Shown piece by piece: positions 7,442-15,106 of a stretch of DNA of 64,000 bases (position 1 is the stretch's first letter; every line of letters starts with the position of its first letter). The stretch covers positions 21,069 to 85,068 of the forward strand of contig JBBILX010000012.1 in assembly GCA_037444685.1 (NCBI GenBank). Direction: 5' to 3'. The notes below the pieces were generated by a model that ran no database searches, was not told where the DNA came from, and worked only from the letters and a program-made list of their open reading frames with translations. The DNA comes from UBA964 sp037444685 (GTDB taxonomy: Bacteria > Pseudomonadota > Gammaproteobacteria > Steroidobacterales > Steroidobacteraceae). Position numbers and translations under genes: made by a program.

Positions 7442-8794
7442 GTGGCGAATCCCAGCATCGGAAATCCGGCAGCGACTCTCGCGGACGCGACGCGCTTCGC
7501 GGAGATTCGCCAGCGCCTGCTGTTCCTGATCGGAGCGCTGATCGTCTACCGGATCGGCACGTACATCCCCGTGCCGGGCATCAACCCGGACGCCGTCTCC
7601 CGCTTCTTCGAGGACCAGCAGAGCACGATCCTCGGCATCGTGAACATGTTCTCGGGCGGCGCTCTCGAGCGGCTGTCGATCTTCGCGATGGGCGTGATGC
7701 CGTACATCTCGGCTTCCATCATCGTGCAGATGATGTCGCACGTGTATGGTCCGTGGGAGGAATACCGCAAGGAGGGAGAGTCGGGCCGGCGCAAGATCAC
7801 GCAGATCACGCGCTATTTCACGGTCGCGCTCGCCATCTTCCAGTCGCTCGGTGCGGCGATTGCGCTGCAGAACGGCGGCATGGTCAATGCGGCCGGCTGG
7901 CAGTTCCTTTTCACCGCCACGATCACGATGACCACGGGCACCATGTTCCTGATGTGGCTCGGCGAGCAGGTGACCGAGCGCGGGATCGGCAACGGCATCT
8001 CGATGATCATCCTCGCTGGCATCATTGCCGGTCTGCCCGGGGCGTTCGGGCGCACGATCGAGGCAGTGAATACCGGCGAGATGTCGGGTCCGTTCGCACT
8101 GCTGCTGATCGTGCTCGTGCTCGGCGTCACGGCCTTCTGCGTCTACGTCGAACGCGCCCAGCGCCGCATCGCCGTCAACTATGCCAAGCGCCAGGTCGGG
8201 CGCCGCATGATGCAGGGACAGACGACCCACCTGCCGTTCAAGCTCAACATGGCCGGCGTGATCCCGCCGATCTTCGCGTCGAGCCTGCTGCTGTTTCCCG
8301 CGACGATCGCGCAGTTCTTCGGCACCGGCGAGGGCCGCCTCGCCGAGTTCCTGCAGAATGTCGCGGCGGCGCTCGGCTACGGACAGCCGCTGCACCTCGT
8401 GCTCTATACGGTGCTGATCGTCTTTTTCTGCTTCTTCTACACGGCGCTCGTGTTCAATGCGCGCGATACTGCCGAGAACCTCAAGAAGTCGGGCGCCTTC
8501 ATTCCGGGTATCCGGCCGGGGCAGCAGACCGGTGAGTACATCGACAAGGTGCTGACCCGCCTCACTCTCTGGGGTGCCATCTACGTGGCGGGCGTTTGCC
8601 TGATACCCGAGATCATGGTGGCCCAGGGCGGCGTGCCGTTCGTGTTCGGCGGTACCTCGCTGCTGATCGTCGTGGTCGTCGCGATGGATTTCATGTCGCA
8701 GCTGCAGGCGCACATGATGTCCCATCAGTATCCGGGGCTGCTCAAGAAAGCCAACCTCATGGGCTATGGGCGCGGTGGCACGCCGCAGGGCTGA
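7442..8794 (+). CDS. secY: Preprotein translocase subunit SecY
   Basis: SecY is the channel of the Sec translocon in the inner membrane. The 450-residue product starts with GTG at 7442 and has about ten hydrophobic segments. Family signatures include YRIGTYIPVPGI before the plug, MGVMPYISASIIVQMM, and the C-terminal cytoplasmic loop with IPGIRPGQQTGEYID. Position between rplO and rpmJ is the conserved spc-operon place. Confidence 0.98.
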   Translation: MANPSIGNPAATLADATRFAEIRQRLLFLIGALIVYRIGTYIPVPGINPDAVSRFFEDQQSTILGIVNMFSGGALERLSIFAMGVMPYISASIIVQMMSHVYGPWEEYRKEGESGRRKITQITRYFTVALAIFQSLGAAIALQNGGMVNAAGWQFLFTATITMTTGTMFLMWLGEQVTERGIGNGISMIILAGIIAGLPGAFGRTIEAVNTGEMSGPFALLLIVLVLGVTAFCVYVERAQRRIAVNYAKRQVGRRMMQGQTTHLPFKLNMAGVIPPIFASSLLLFPATIAQFFGTGEGRLAEFLQNVAAALGYGQPLHLVLYTVLIVFFCFFYTALVFNARDTAENLKKSGAFIPGIRPGQQTGEYIDKVLTRLTLWGAIYVAGVCLIPEIMVAQGGVPFVFGGTSLLIVVVVAMDFMSQLQAHMMSHQYPGLLKKANLMGYGRGGTPQG

Positions 8795-8833
8795 TGGGCT
8801 CGGTCGGGAACGTTTCGAGACAGGATTTGGATC

Positions 8834-8947
8834 ATGAAAGTACGTCCTTCGGTCAAGAAGATCTGCAAGAACTGCAAGATCGTGCGGCGTCGCCGCGTGG
8901 TCTACGTGATCTGCAGCGATCCGCGGCACAAGCAGCGCCAGGGCTGA
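8834..8947 (+). CDS. rpmJ: 50S ribosomal protein L36, zinc-ribbon form
   Basis: The 37-residue protein reads MKVRPSVKKICKNCKIVRRR, then VVYVICSDPRHKQRQG. Cys-11, Cys-14, Cys-27 and His-32 form the CxxC...CxxxxH zinc ribbon, so this is the zinc-binding paralogue. Many bacteria swap this form for a zinc-free copy under Zur control; no second copy lies in this window. It sits between secY and rpsM. Confidence 0.96.
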   Translation: MKVRPSVKKICKNCKIVRRRRVVYVICSDPRHKQRQG

Positions 8948-8961
8948 AACAGGGAGCGAAC

Positions 8962-9339
8962 ATGGCACGTATCGCCGGCATCAACATTCCGATGAACAAG
9001 CACATCGTCATCGGTCTGACCCATATCTACGGCGTGGGTCGGTCGCGCGCGCGCGAAGTCTGTGCGTCGGTCGGCGTCGATCCGACGACCAAGGTCAAGG
9101 ACCTGACCGAAGCGGAAGTCAACGCGCTGCGTGCCCGGATCTCCAAGTGGCTGTTCGAGGGTGACCTGCGCCGCGAGGTGTCGATGAACATCAAGCGGCT
9201 GATGGACCTCGGTACCTATCGCGGCCTGAGGCATCGCAAGGGGCTGCCGGTCCGGGGGCAGCGCACGCGCACCAATGCGCGCACACGCAAGGGCCCGCGC
9301 AAGCAGGCAGTCAAGCTCGGCAGCACCCCGGGCAAGTAA
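8962..9339 (+). CDS. rpsM: 30S ribosomal protein S13
   Basis: S13 is in the 30S head and contacts tRNA and L5. The product is 125 residues, starting at ATG 8962 (MARIAGINIPMNKHIVIGL) after GGGAG. The helix-hairpin-helix region (THIYGVGRSRAREV) and the basic C-terminal tail (RGQRTRTNARTRKGPRK) are clear. It opens the alpha-operon segment. Confidence 0.97.
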   Translation: MARIAGINIPMNKHIVIGLTHIYGVGRSRAREVCASVGVDPTTKVKDLTEAEVNALRARISKWLFEGDLRREVSMNIKRLMDLGTYRGLRHRKGLPVRGQRTRTNARTRKGPRKQAVKLGSTPGK

Positions 9340-9384
9340 GGTCCGGACCCATCACTGGGCCGTAAGACACGAGAGCGATCGAAA

Positions 9385-9786
9385 ATGGCAGAGCAGAAAC
9401 AGACGGGCAGCGGGAAGAAGCCGAAGAAGGCTCGCAAGAACGTCCTCGACGGTATTGCGCACATCCATGCGTCTTTCAACAACACAATCATCACGATCAC
9501 CGACCGCCAGGGAAATACCCTGTCGTGGGCCACGTCCGGCGGCTGTGGCTTCCGCGGCTCGCGTAAGTCGACGCCGTTCGCTGCGCAGGTCGCGGCCGAG
9601 AAGGCCGGCATCGCGGCGCAGGAGCATGGCGTACGCAACGTCGAGGTCCGTGTCGCCGGCCCGGGCCCGGGACGCGAGTCGGCGGTGCGCGCGCTGAATG
9701 CCTGCGGTCTGAAGATCTCGAGCATCGCGGACGTCACACCGATCCCGCACAACGGCTGCCGGCCGCCGAAGAAGCGTCGCGTCTGA
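9385..9786 (+). CDS. rpsK: 30S ribosomal protein S11
   Basis: S11 lies on the 30S platform near the E site. The 133-residue product has a Lys-rich N-terminus, then the core GIAHIHASFNNTIITITDRQ and the C-terminal signature DVTPIPHNGCRPPKKRRV. It follows rpsM by 45 bases. Confidence 0.98.
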   Translation: MAEQKQTGSGKKPKKARKNVLDGIAHIHASFNNTIITITDRQGNTLSWATSGGCGFRGSRKSTPFAAQVAAEKAGIAAQEHGVRNVEVRVAGPGPGRESAVRALNACGLKISSIADVTPIPHNGCRPPKKRRV

Positions 9787-9817
9787 TCGCCTCCCGAATT
9801 CCGAGGACATTGAAACC

Positions 9818-10441
9818 ATGGCTCGCTACATCGGACCCAAGTGCAAGCTCGCTCGCCGCGAGGGCACCGACCTGTTCCTCAAGAGCGGCGTGAAGCCGCT
9901 CGAGAGCAAGTGCAAGTTCCAGGTGCCGCCGGGCGGGATCAAGGGCGAGCGCCGCACGCGGCTCTCGGACTACGGTCTGCAGTTGCGCGAGAAGCAGAAG
10001 CTGCGACGCATGTACGGAGTGCTCGAGAGGCAGTTCGAGCGGTACTACACCGAAGCGGCACGCCGGCCCGGCGCCACCGGCGAGAACCTGTTGAAGCTGC
10101 TCGAGTGCCGTCTCGACAACGTCGTCTACAGAATGGGATTCGCGGCGACACGCGCCGAGGCTCGCCAGCTCGTCAGCCACAAGGGCATCGAAGTCAACGG
10201 CGAGACGGTCACGATTCCCTCCTATCAGGTCAAGCCCGGTGACGTCGTGCAGGTCCGCGAGAAGTCACGCAAGCAGCTGCGCATCGCCAGCGCCATGCAG
10301 ATCGCCTCTCAGGTCGGTCTGCCGGATTGGGTGCAGGTCACGGAGTCGGAGATGAAAGGCATCTTCAAGCAGGTGCCGGCCCGTGACGAGATTCTGCCGG
10401 ACGTCAACGAGAACCTCGTCGTCGAGCTCTACTCGAAGTAA
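9818..10441 (+). CDS. rpsD: 30S ribosomal protein S4
   Basis: S4 nucleates 30S assembly and in E. coli is the translational repressor of the alpha operon. The 207-residue product starts MARYIGPKCKLARREGTDLF and carries the S4 RNA-binding domain (RLDNVVYRMGFAATRAEARQ). Only two N-terminal cysteines remain, so this is the zinc-free type. Its TAA overlaps an in-frame ATG of the rpoA reading frame. Confidence 0.97.
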   Translation: MARYIGPKCKLARREGTDLFLKSGVKPLESKCKFQVPPGGIKGERRTRLSDYGLQLREKQKLRRMYGVLERQFERYYTEAARRPGATGENLLKLLECRLDNVVYRMGFAATRAEARQLVSHKGIEVNGETVTIPSYQVKPGDVVQVREKSRKQLRIASAMQIASQVGLPDWVQVTESEMKGIFKQVPARDEILPDVNENLVVELYSK

Positions 10442-10452
10442 TGGGAGCCGCC

Positions 10453-11457
10453 ATGCAAGGATCGGTCAGCGAATTTCTCAAGCCCCGTGTCGTCAAGGTC
10501 ACGCCGGTGGCCCCGCGCCAGGCGCGCGTGGTCATCGAGCCCTTCGAGCGCGGCTTCGGCCACACGCTCGGCAATGCACTGCGTCGCGTGCTGCTCTCCT
10601 CAATGCCCGGCGCGGCGATCACCGAAGTCGAGATCGACGGCGTGTTGCACGAATACACGAGCATCGAGGGCGTGCAGGAGGACGTCGTCGACATCCTGCT
10701 CAACCTCAAGCAGGTCGCGATTCGCATGCACTCGCGCGACTCGTCCGAACTGCGCCTCTCGAAGAAGGGACCCGGCCCGGTCACGGCTGGCGACATCCAG
10801 ACCGATCACGACGTCGAGGTCGTGAATCCGGAGCTGGTCATCGCCAACCTGACCAAGGCCGGCGAGCTCAACATGGTGCTGCGCGTCGAGCGCGGACGCG
10901 GTTATCGGCCGGCCTCGCAGCGCGCCGCGTTCGAGGAGCAGACGCGCCCGATCGGCCGCCTGCAGCTCGACGCGTCGTTCAGTCCGATCCGGCGCGTGAC
11001 CTACTCGGTCGACGCCGCGCGCGTCGAGCAGCGCACCGATCTCGACAAGCTGATCATCGACATCGAAACCAACGGCACGCTCGACGCCGAGGAAGCGATC
11101 CGGCGCGCGGGCATGATCCTCAAGGACCAGCTGTCGGTCTTCGTCGACCTGCAGGGCGAGGAGGAATCGACCCAGAAAGTCGCCGAGATGCAGTTCGACC
11201 CGATCCTGCTCCGTCCGGTCGACGAGCTCGAGCTGACGGTTCGCAGCGCGAACTGCCTCAAGGCCGAGAACATCCATTACATCGGCGATCTCGTGCAGCG
11301 CACCGAGGTCGAGCTGCTGCGCACGCCGAACCTCGGCAAGAAATCGCTGACCGAAATCAAGGAAGTGCTGCAGAGCCACGGCCTGATGCTCGGCATGCGA
11401 CTCGACGGTTGGCCGCCGGCCGGCCTGCGTCACGAGGACGACCGCGGGCTCATGTGA
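10453..11457 (+). CDS. rpoA: RNA polymerase subunit alpha
   Basis: The alpha dimer is the assembly platform of RNA polymerase, and its C-terminal domain binds UP elements and activators. I place the start at ATG 10453 (MQGSVSEFLKPR), which matches the family N-terminus and has GGGAG six bases upstream; an ATG at 10441 would add four residues. The 334-residue product has the N-terminal domain (RGFGHTLGNALRRVLLSSMP) and the C-terminal domain with RTEVELLRTPNLGKKSLTEI. Confidence 0.98.
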   Translation: MQGSVSEFLKPRVVKVTPVAPRQARVVIEPFERGFGHTLGNALRRVLLSSMPGAAITEVEIDGVLHEYTSIEGVQEDVVDILLNLKQVAIRMHSRDSSELRLSKKGPGPVTAGDIQTDHDVEVVNPELVIANLTKAGELNMVLRVERGRGYRPASQRAAFEEQTRPIGRLQLDASFSPIRRVTYSVDAARVEQRTDLDKLIIDIETNGTLDAEEAIRRAGMILKDQLSVFVDLQGEEESTQKVAEMQFDPILLRPVDELELTVRSANCLKAENIHYIGDLVQRTEVELLRTPNLGKKSLTEIKEVLQSHGLMLGMRLDGWPPAGLRHEDDRGLM

Positions 11458-11499
11458 GCGGGGTCTGCGTCCCCACGGACCGTTACAGAAGGTAGAGTC

Positions 11500-11937
11500 A
11501 TGCGTCACAGACTTTCCGGACGGCAGCTGTCGCGAAACGCGCCGCACCGCCACGCGCTGATGCGCAACATGAGCGTCTCGCTGCTGCGTCACGAGACGAT
11601 CAGGACCACGTTGCCGAAGGCCAAGGAACTGCGCCGCGTCGTCGAGCCTTTGATCACACTGGCGAAGACCGACAGCGAAGCGCGTCGTCGGCTCGCCTTC
11701 TCGCGGCTGCGCGACGCGGCCGTCGTCAAGAAGCTGTTCGAGGATCTCGGTCCGCGCTTCAGCAAGCGTGCCGGCGGCTACACGCGCATCCTCCGCATGC
11801 TGCCGCGCCCCGGCGATTCAGCGCCGATGGCGTTGATGCAGCTCGTCGACGAGGCTGCCGAGGTCCCGGCCCCGGCTGCGTCCGAGGCGACGGCCAAGCC
11901 GAAGCGCGCCGCGAAGAAGAAGGCCGCCGCGGCCTGA
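11500..11937 (+). CDS. rplQ: 50S ribosomal protein L17
   Basis: L17 sits near the exit tunnel. The 145-residue product starts MRHRLSGRQLSRNAPHRHAL and matches the family to about residue 115 (RMLPRPGDSAPMALMQLVDE). The last 25 or so residues are an Ala/Lys-rich basic tail beyond the E. coli core. It is the last gene of the ribosomal run; a hairpin terminator follows. Confidence 0.97.
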   Translation: MRHRLSGRQLSRNAPHRHALMRNMSVSLLRHETIRTTLPKAKELRRVVEPLITLAKTDSEARRRLAFSRLRDAAVVKKLFEDLGPRFSKRAGGYTRILRMLPRPGDSAPMALMQLVDEAAEVPAPAASEATAKPKRAAKKKAAAA

Positions 11938-11995
11938 TCCGCGCGCAGCGGTTCGCCGCCGCATTCAGCGGGCGTTCAGCGCGATCCACCAGAAT

Positions 11996-12027
11996 GCCGG
12001 TGCCCGCGCGGGCACCGGCGTTTCCTC
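11996..12027 (+). terminator. Rho-independent terminator of the ribosomal superoperon
   Basis: GCCGGTGCCC and GGGCACCGGC form a perfect 10-bp GC-rich stem around a GCGC loop, followed by GTTTCCTCT. It lies 58 bases after the rplQ stop and before mscL. The T-tract is short, but the stem is strong. Confidence 0.7.
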
Positions 12028-12133
12028 TGGGGCTGGCCTTGGTGGGCGCGCGGGGGCTGAGCTAGGCTGGTTGCGGTTGGCATGGCTGCGCTCCGGTTTG
12101 CCCGTCATCACAATCCAAAAAAGGGAGGCTTGC

Positions 12134-12538
12134 ATGGGATTTGCAGCGGAGTTCAAGGAATTCGCGATGAAGGGCAATTTCGTCGACCTCGCGGTCGGCG
12201 TCATCGTGGGCGGCGCGTTCGGCAAGATCGTCTCTTCGCTGGTTGGCGACGTCGTCATGCCGCCGCTCGGGAAGCTGATCGGTGGCGTGAACTTCAGCGA
12301 TCTCGGCACGAGCCTCGGCATGTCGCCTGACGGCTCGACCGAGGTCATCCTCAAATGGGGGGCGTTCCTGCAGACGGTGTTCGATTTCCTCGTGATCGCG
12401 CTCGTGCTGTTCATGGCCATCAAGGGCCTGAACCGGCTCAAGAAGCCCGATCCGGCGGCACCGCCGCCTCCGCCGCCGGCGCAGGAAGTGCTGCTGACCG
12501 AAATCCGCGACCTGCTCAGGAAGCAGCAGCAGGGCTGA
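12134..12538 (+). CDS. mscL: Large-conductance mechanosensitive channel MscL
   Basis: MscL is a pentameric inner-membrane channel that opens under membrane tension during hypo-osmotic shock. The 134-residue product starts at ATG 12134 after a strong AAGGGAGG site. The N-terminal helix and TM1 (GFAAEFKEFAMKGNFVDLAV, IVGGAFGKIVSSLV), the periplasmic loop, TM2 (FDFLVIALVLFMAIKGLN) and a cytoplasmic helix (LLTEIRDLLRK) all match. A Pro-rich stretch (PAAPPPPPPAQE) lies between TM2 and the last helix. Confidence 0.96.
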   Translation: MGFAAEFKEFAMKGNFVDLAVGVIVGGAFGKIVSSLVGDVVMPPLGKLIGGVNFSDLGTSLGMSPDGSTEVILKWGAFLQTVFDFLVIALVLFMAIKGLNRLKKPDPAAPPPPPPAQEVLLTEIRDLLRKQQQG

Positions 12539-12543
12539 GCGAC

Positions 12544-12573
12544 GGTCGATCGGACGCTGGGCGTCAGCCGACC
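12544..12573. terminator. Hairpin between convergent mscL and pepQ
   Basis: GGTCG/CGACC and GACGC/GCGTC pair into a two-part stem around a TGG loop, spanning the end of pepQ and the gap to mscL. No T-tract follows on either strand, so it may act only weakly or as a transcript end-stabiliser. Confidence 0.3.
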
Positions 12574-13910
12574 TCCGGCTCGGCATCGGACGACGCGAAC
12601 GCCGCCCGCGTGAGGTTCTCGTGGCCGGTCGCGGTCAAGGCGAGGTCGTCCTCGATCCGGATGCCGCCGAAAGGCCGCAGGGCGGCGACGCGCGACCAGC
12701 GGATCTGGCTGCTGGCGGCGCCCGCCCGGGCGCGCTCGAGCAGCGAGTCGATGAAGTAGAGGCCCGGTTCCATCGTCACGACGAAGCCGGCTTCGAGCCG
12801 GCGCGTCAGGCGCAGGAACGGGTGACCCTCCGGCCGCGAGATCTCGCCACCCTCCGGTCCGGCCTGCAGTCCGCCGACATCGTGGACCTGCAGTCCGAGC
12901 AGATGACCGATGCCGTGCGGAAAGAACGTCGCCAGCGCGCCGCTCGCGAGGGCAGCTTCGGGCGAGGCATCGAGCAGGTCGGCCTCGCGCAGCAGGGCCG
13001 CGATCTCGTGACAGGCCAGCAGATGCACGTCACGCCAGTCCGCACCGGGCCGAACCGCGCCGCAGAGACGCTGCTGCAGGGCATCCATGGCGCGAATCAG
13101 GACTTGGAAGTCACCGCTGTCCTGCGTCCAGGTCCGTGTGACGTCGCTGGCATAGCCCGCATGATCGGCTCCGGCGTCGATCAGCAGTGCGCGCGCGGGG
13201 CTGCGGCGTCGCCGCTCGAGCCGTTGGTAGTGAAGCACGGCGGCATGATCATCGAGCGCGATGATCGGGTTGTAGGGAAGTTCCTGCTCCCGCTGTCCGC
13301 AGGCGGCCAGATACGCGAGCTCGATCTCGAACTCGCTGCCGCCGGACTCGAAGGCGCGGGCGGCGGCGAGGTGCCCGCGCACCGCACGGCGATTGGCTTC
13401 GCGCAGGCAGGCGAGCTCGTATCGGGTCTTGACCGCGCGCTCGAAATTGAGTCGAAGGATCAGATGCTCAGGGTTGATCGCGTCGAAACCCCAGGACAGG
13501 AGCTCCGGAACCGGTGCGCCGATGAAAGCCGTCCGGCCTAGCCGGGGAGGCAGGGCGGACCGTGCGCTGGCCGGTGTAGCCGTCTGGCGCAGCTCGAACT
13601 GGGCCGTCCAGGCCTCGGTGGGCATTTGCGGCGGCTGGTGCCAGTAGTCATCCGGGGTGCAGACGACGAGCCAGGGCCGCTCTCCACGACGGACCGCCAG
13701 CAGGCAATCCGGCGCATCGCCGAGCGGCACCCAGGCCCGGAACGGCGCGTGCGCCCGAAACGGGTAGTGCAGATCGTCGAGAAAGACCGCAGGCGGGCGG
13801 CCGGAGTAGAGCACCAGCGTATCGAAGCCACAGGCCGCGAGCGCCCGGTCGGCCCGACCGGACAAGGTGTCGATGTGTTCGGCAAACAACAGCGGCGCGG
13901 GGAGGTCCAC
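12564..13910 (-). CDS. pepQ: Xaa-Pro dipeptidase (M24B, PepQ type)
   Basis: The 448-residue product matches bacterial Xaa-Pro dipeptidases, dimetal enzymes that hydrolyse Xaa-Pro dipeptides in the cytoplasm. The C-terminal pita-bread domain shows all five metal ligands in order: Asp in ALLIDAGAD, Asp in YASDVTRTW, His in FFPHGIGHLLG, Glu in VTMEPGLYFI, and Glu in GGIRIEDDL. The N-terminal half is the usual creatinase-like domain (LFAEHIDTL, YWHQPP). It is convergent with mscL and divergent from the small lipoprotein gene. Some PepQ enzymes also hydrolyse organophosphates, which cannot be told from sequence. Confidence 0.93.
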   Translation of the reverse strand: MDLPAPLLFAEHIDTLSGRADRALAACGFDTLVLYSGRPPAVFLDDLHYPFRAHAPFRAWVPLGDAPDCLLAVRRGERPWLVVCTPDDYWHQPPQMPTEAWTAQFELRQTATPASARSALPPRLGRTAFIGAPVPELLSWGFDAINPEHLILRLNFERAVKTRYELACLREANRRAVRGHLAAARAFESGGSEFEIELAYLAACGQREQELPYNPIIALDDHAAVLHYQRLERRRRSPARALLIDAGADHAGYASDVTRTWTQDSGDFQVLIRAMDALQQRLCGAVRPGADWRDVHLLACHEIAALLREADLLDASPEAALASGALATFFPHGIGHLLGLQVHDVGGLQAGPEGGEISRPEGHPFLRLTRRLEAGFVVTMEPGLYFIDSLLERARAGAASSQIRWSRVAALRPFGGIRIEDDLALTATGHENLTRAAFASSDAEPEVG

Positions 13911-14050
13911 GGCAATTCGGCCCCTTGTCCAGTCGGCATTGCATTGTAGGGGTTGTCGCTGGCTTCGGGCGCCCGGCTCGACGACACGACTCCTGGGCGG
14001 CGGCGCGTCTGGATCTGTCGCCGAAGGCCGACTTGGGCAGCGTGAAGTGA

Positions 14051-14079
14051 TTCACAAAAGCCCGAAACGCCTTTACAAT
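14051..14079 (+). promoter_or_regulatory. Sigma-70-type promoter of the Ala-rich lipoprotein gene
   Basis: TTCACA (14051-14056) and TACAAT (14074-14079) are separated by exactly 17 bases, about 85 bases upstream of the ATG at 14163. The match to TTGACA/TATAAT is 5/6 and 5/6. It lies in the 252-base gap divergent to pepQ. Confidence 0.65.
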
Positions 14080-14162
14080 TCGCCCGCGACCCGCGTCGCC
14101 AGACAAACTAGCTAGGTTGTTTGATCCATTCACCTGCTCTCTCTCTGTTGGGGATACATCAA

Positions 14163-14444
14163 ATGAAGACGAAGCTTGCTCTTGCTGCCGCCGTGGCGGC
14201 GCTTGCGCTGACGGCCTGCGCGAAGCAGGAAGCGGCTGCTCCGGAAGCTGCCGCTGAGGCTGCTGCCGACGCCGCGACGACTGCCGTTGACGCGGCGGCC
14301 GATGCCGCTGCGGCTGCCGGCGACGCCGCCACCGACGCGGCTGCCGCGGCTGGTGACGCCGCTGCTGCCGCTGGCGAGGCCGCTGCCGATGCCGCTGCCG
14401 CCGTCGGCGACGCTGCTGCGGACGCCGCCGCTCCGGCCCAGTAA
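14163..14444 (+). CDS. Small Ala/Asp-rich lipoprotein, function unknown
   Basis: The 93-residue product has a lipoprotein signal peptide (MKTKLALAAAVAALALTAC; lipidated Cys-19, lipobox LTAC). The mature part is almost only Ala with Asp, Gly and Glu, built from degenerate 11-residue units such as AAGDAATDAAA and AVGDAAADAAA, which suggests a long amphipathic helix or coiled coil. It has no basic residue after about position 21, so the mature protein is acidic. Its own promoter and terminator make it a monocistronic unit, as for abundant Lpp-like outer-membrane lipoproteins, but no homology to Lpp is visible and no C-terminal lysine is present. Confidence 0.8.
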   Translation: MKTKLALAAAVAALALTACAKQEAAAPEAAAEAAADAATTAVDAAADAAAAAGDAATDAAAAAGDAAAAAGEAAADAAAAVGDAAADAAAPAQ

Positions 14445-14495
14445 CCCTGCGGTTACTTGGAAGAGCCGCGGTCGCAAGATCCGGCTCAGCACAGG

Positions 14496-14538
14496 CCCGG
14501 GCAGTGTGGTCAATCCACCTGCCCGGGTTTGCTTTTCT
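14496..14538 (+). terminator. Rho-independent terminator after the Ala-rich lipoprotein gene
   Basis: CCCGGGCAG pairs perfectly with CTGCCCGGG; after a bulged T the stem continues GTGG/CCAC around a TCAAT loop. It is followed by TTTGCTTTTCT. It ends 24 bases before the GNAT start, so that gene needs another promoter or read-through. Confidence 0.88.
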
Positions 14539-14561
14539 GGGTAGCGCTGCGGGGTGAGCAG

Positions 14562-15080
14562 TTGACGGTCAGCATCCGCGATGCGCGTTCGGCGCCGGCG
14601 GATCGGCGCTGGATCGAGGGCATCTATCGCGATTATCTGGACGACCTCGCGCCGCTCAATACTGGTGTCTTTCCGGCGCTCGAGGAAGTCGGTCATACCG
14701 AGTCCGATCAACTCGCGCGCTGGTTCGGTGATCCCGCCGCGCACCCGATGCTGATCCTCCACGCCGGCATGCCGGCCGGCTTCGCGATCGTCGCACGCGG
14801 TGCGTCACGGCCGGGGCGCTCGCCGGTCGACTACCGCATGGCCGAGTTCTTCGTCGGCCGTGCCCATCGGCGGCTCGGAGTGGGCGCGGGCGCCGTGCGG
14901 CTGCTTCTGGACCGTTTCCCCGGGCATTGGGAGATCGTCGAGATGCTGCGCAATCCGCCCGCCGTGGCTTTCTGGCGCCGGGTCGTACGCGAGTACACGC
15001 GCGGCGACTTCGTGGAACGAATCGTCGACGGCGAGGTCCGACAGACTTTCGTATCGGGAGCCGTGCGTTCAAACCCCTGA
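14562..15080 (+). CDS. GNAT-family acetyltransferase
   Basis: The 172-residue product (TTG start at 14562, after GGGGTGAG) has the GNAT layout: an N-terminal substrate part, a beta strand PAGFAIVARG, the acetyl-CoA pyrophosphate loop RRLGVGAGAVRLLL (motif A, RxxGxG), then EMLRNPPAVAFWRRVV (motif B, the usual N...A...FW). Substrate unknown. Upstream in-frame codons overlap the preceding terminator and are unlikely to be translated. It lies 26 bases before the RND adaptor gene on the same strand, so may be co-transcribed with the pump. Confidence 0.75.
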   Translation: MTVSIRDARSAPADRRWIEGIYRDYLDDLAPLNTGVFPALEEVGHTESDQLARWFGDPAAHPMLILHAGMPAGFAIVARGASRPGRSPVDYRMAEFFVGRAHRRLGVGAGAVRLLLDRFPGHWEIVEMLRNPPAVAFWRRVVREYTRGDFVERIVDGEVRQTFVSGAVRSNP

Positions 15081-15106
15081 ACCGGGGCGCGCATCGAACC
15101 ACCATC

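Noticed and set aside
14210..14440. Tandem DNA repeat or CRISPR-like array in the Ala-rich gene
   Set aside because: The repetition is of codons for Ala/Asp/Gly in a lipoprotein; there are no constant repeats with unique spacers.
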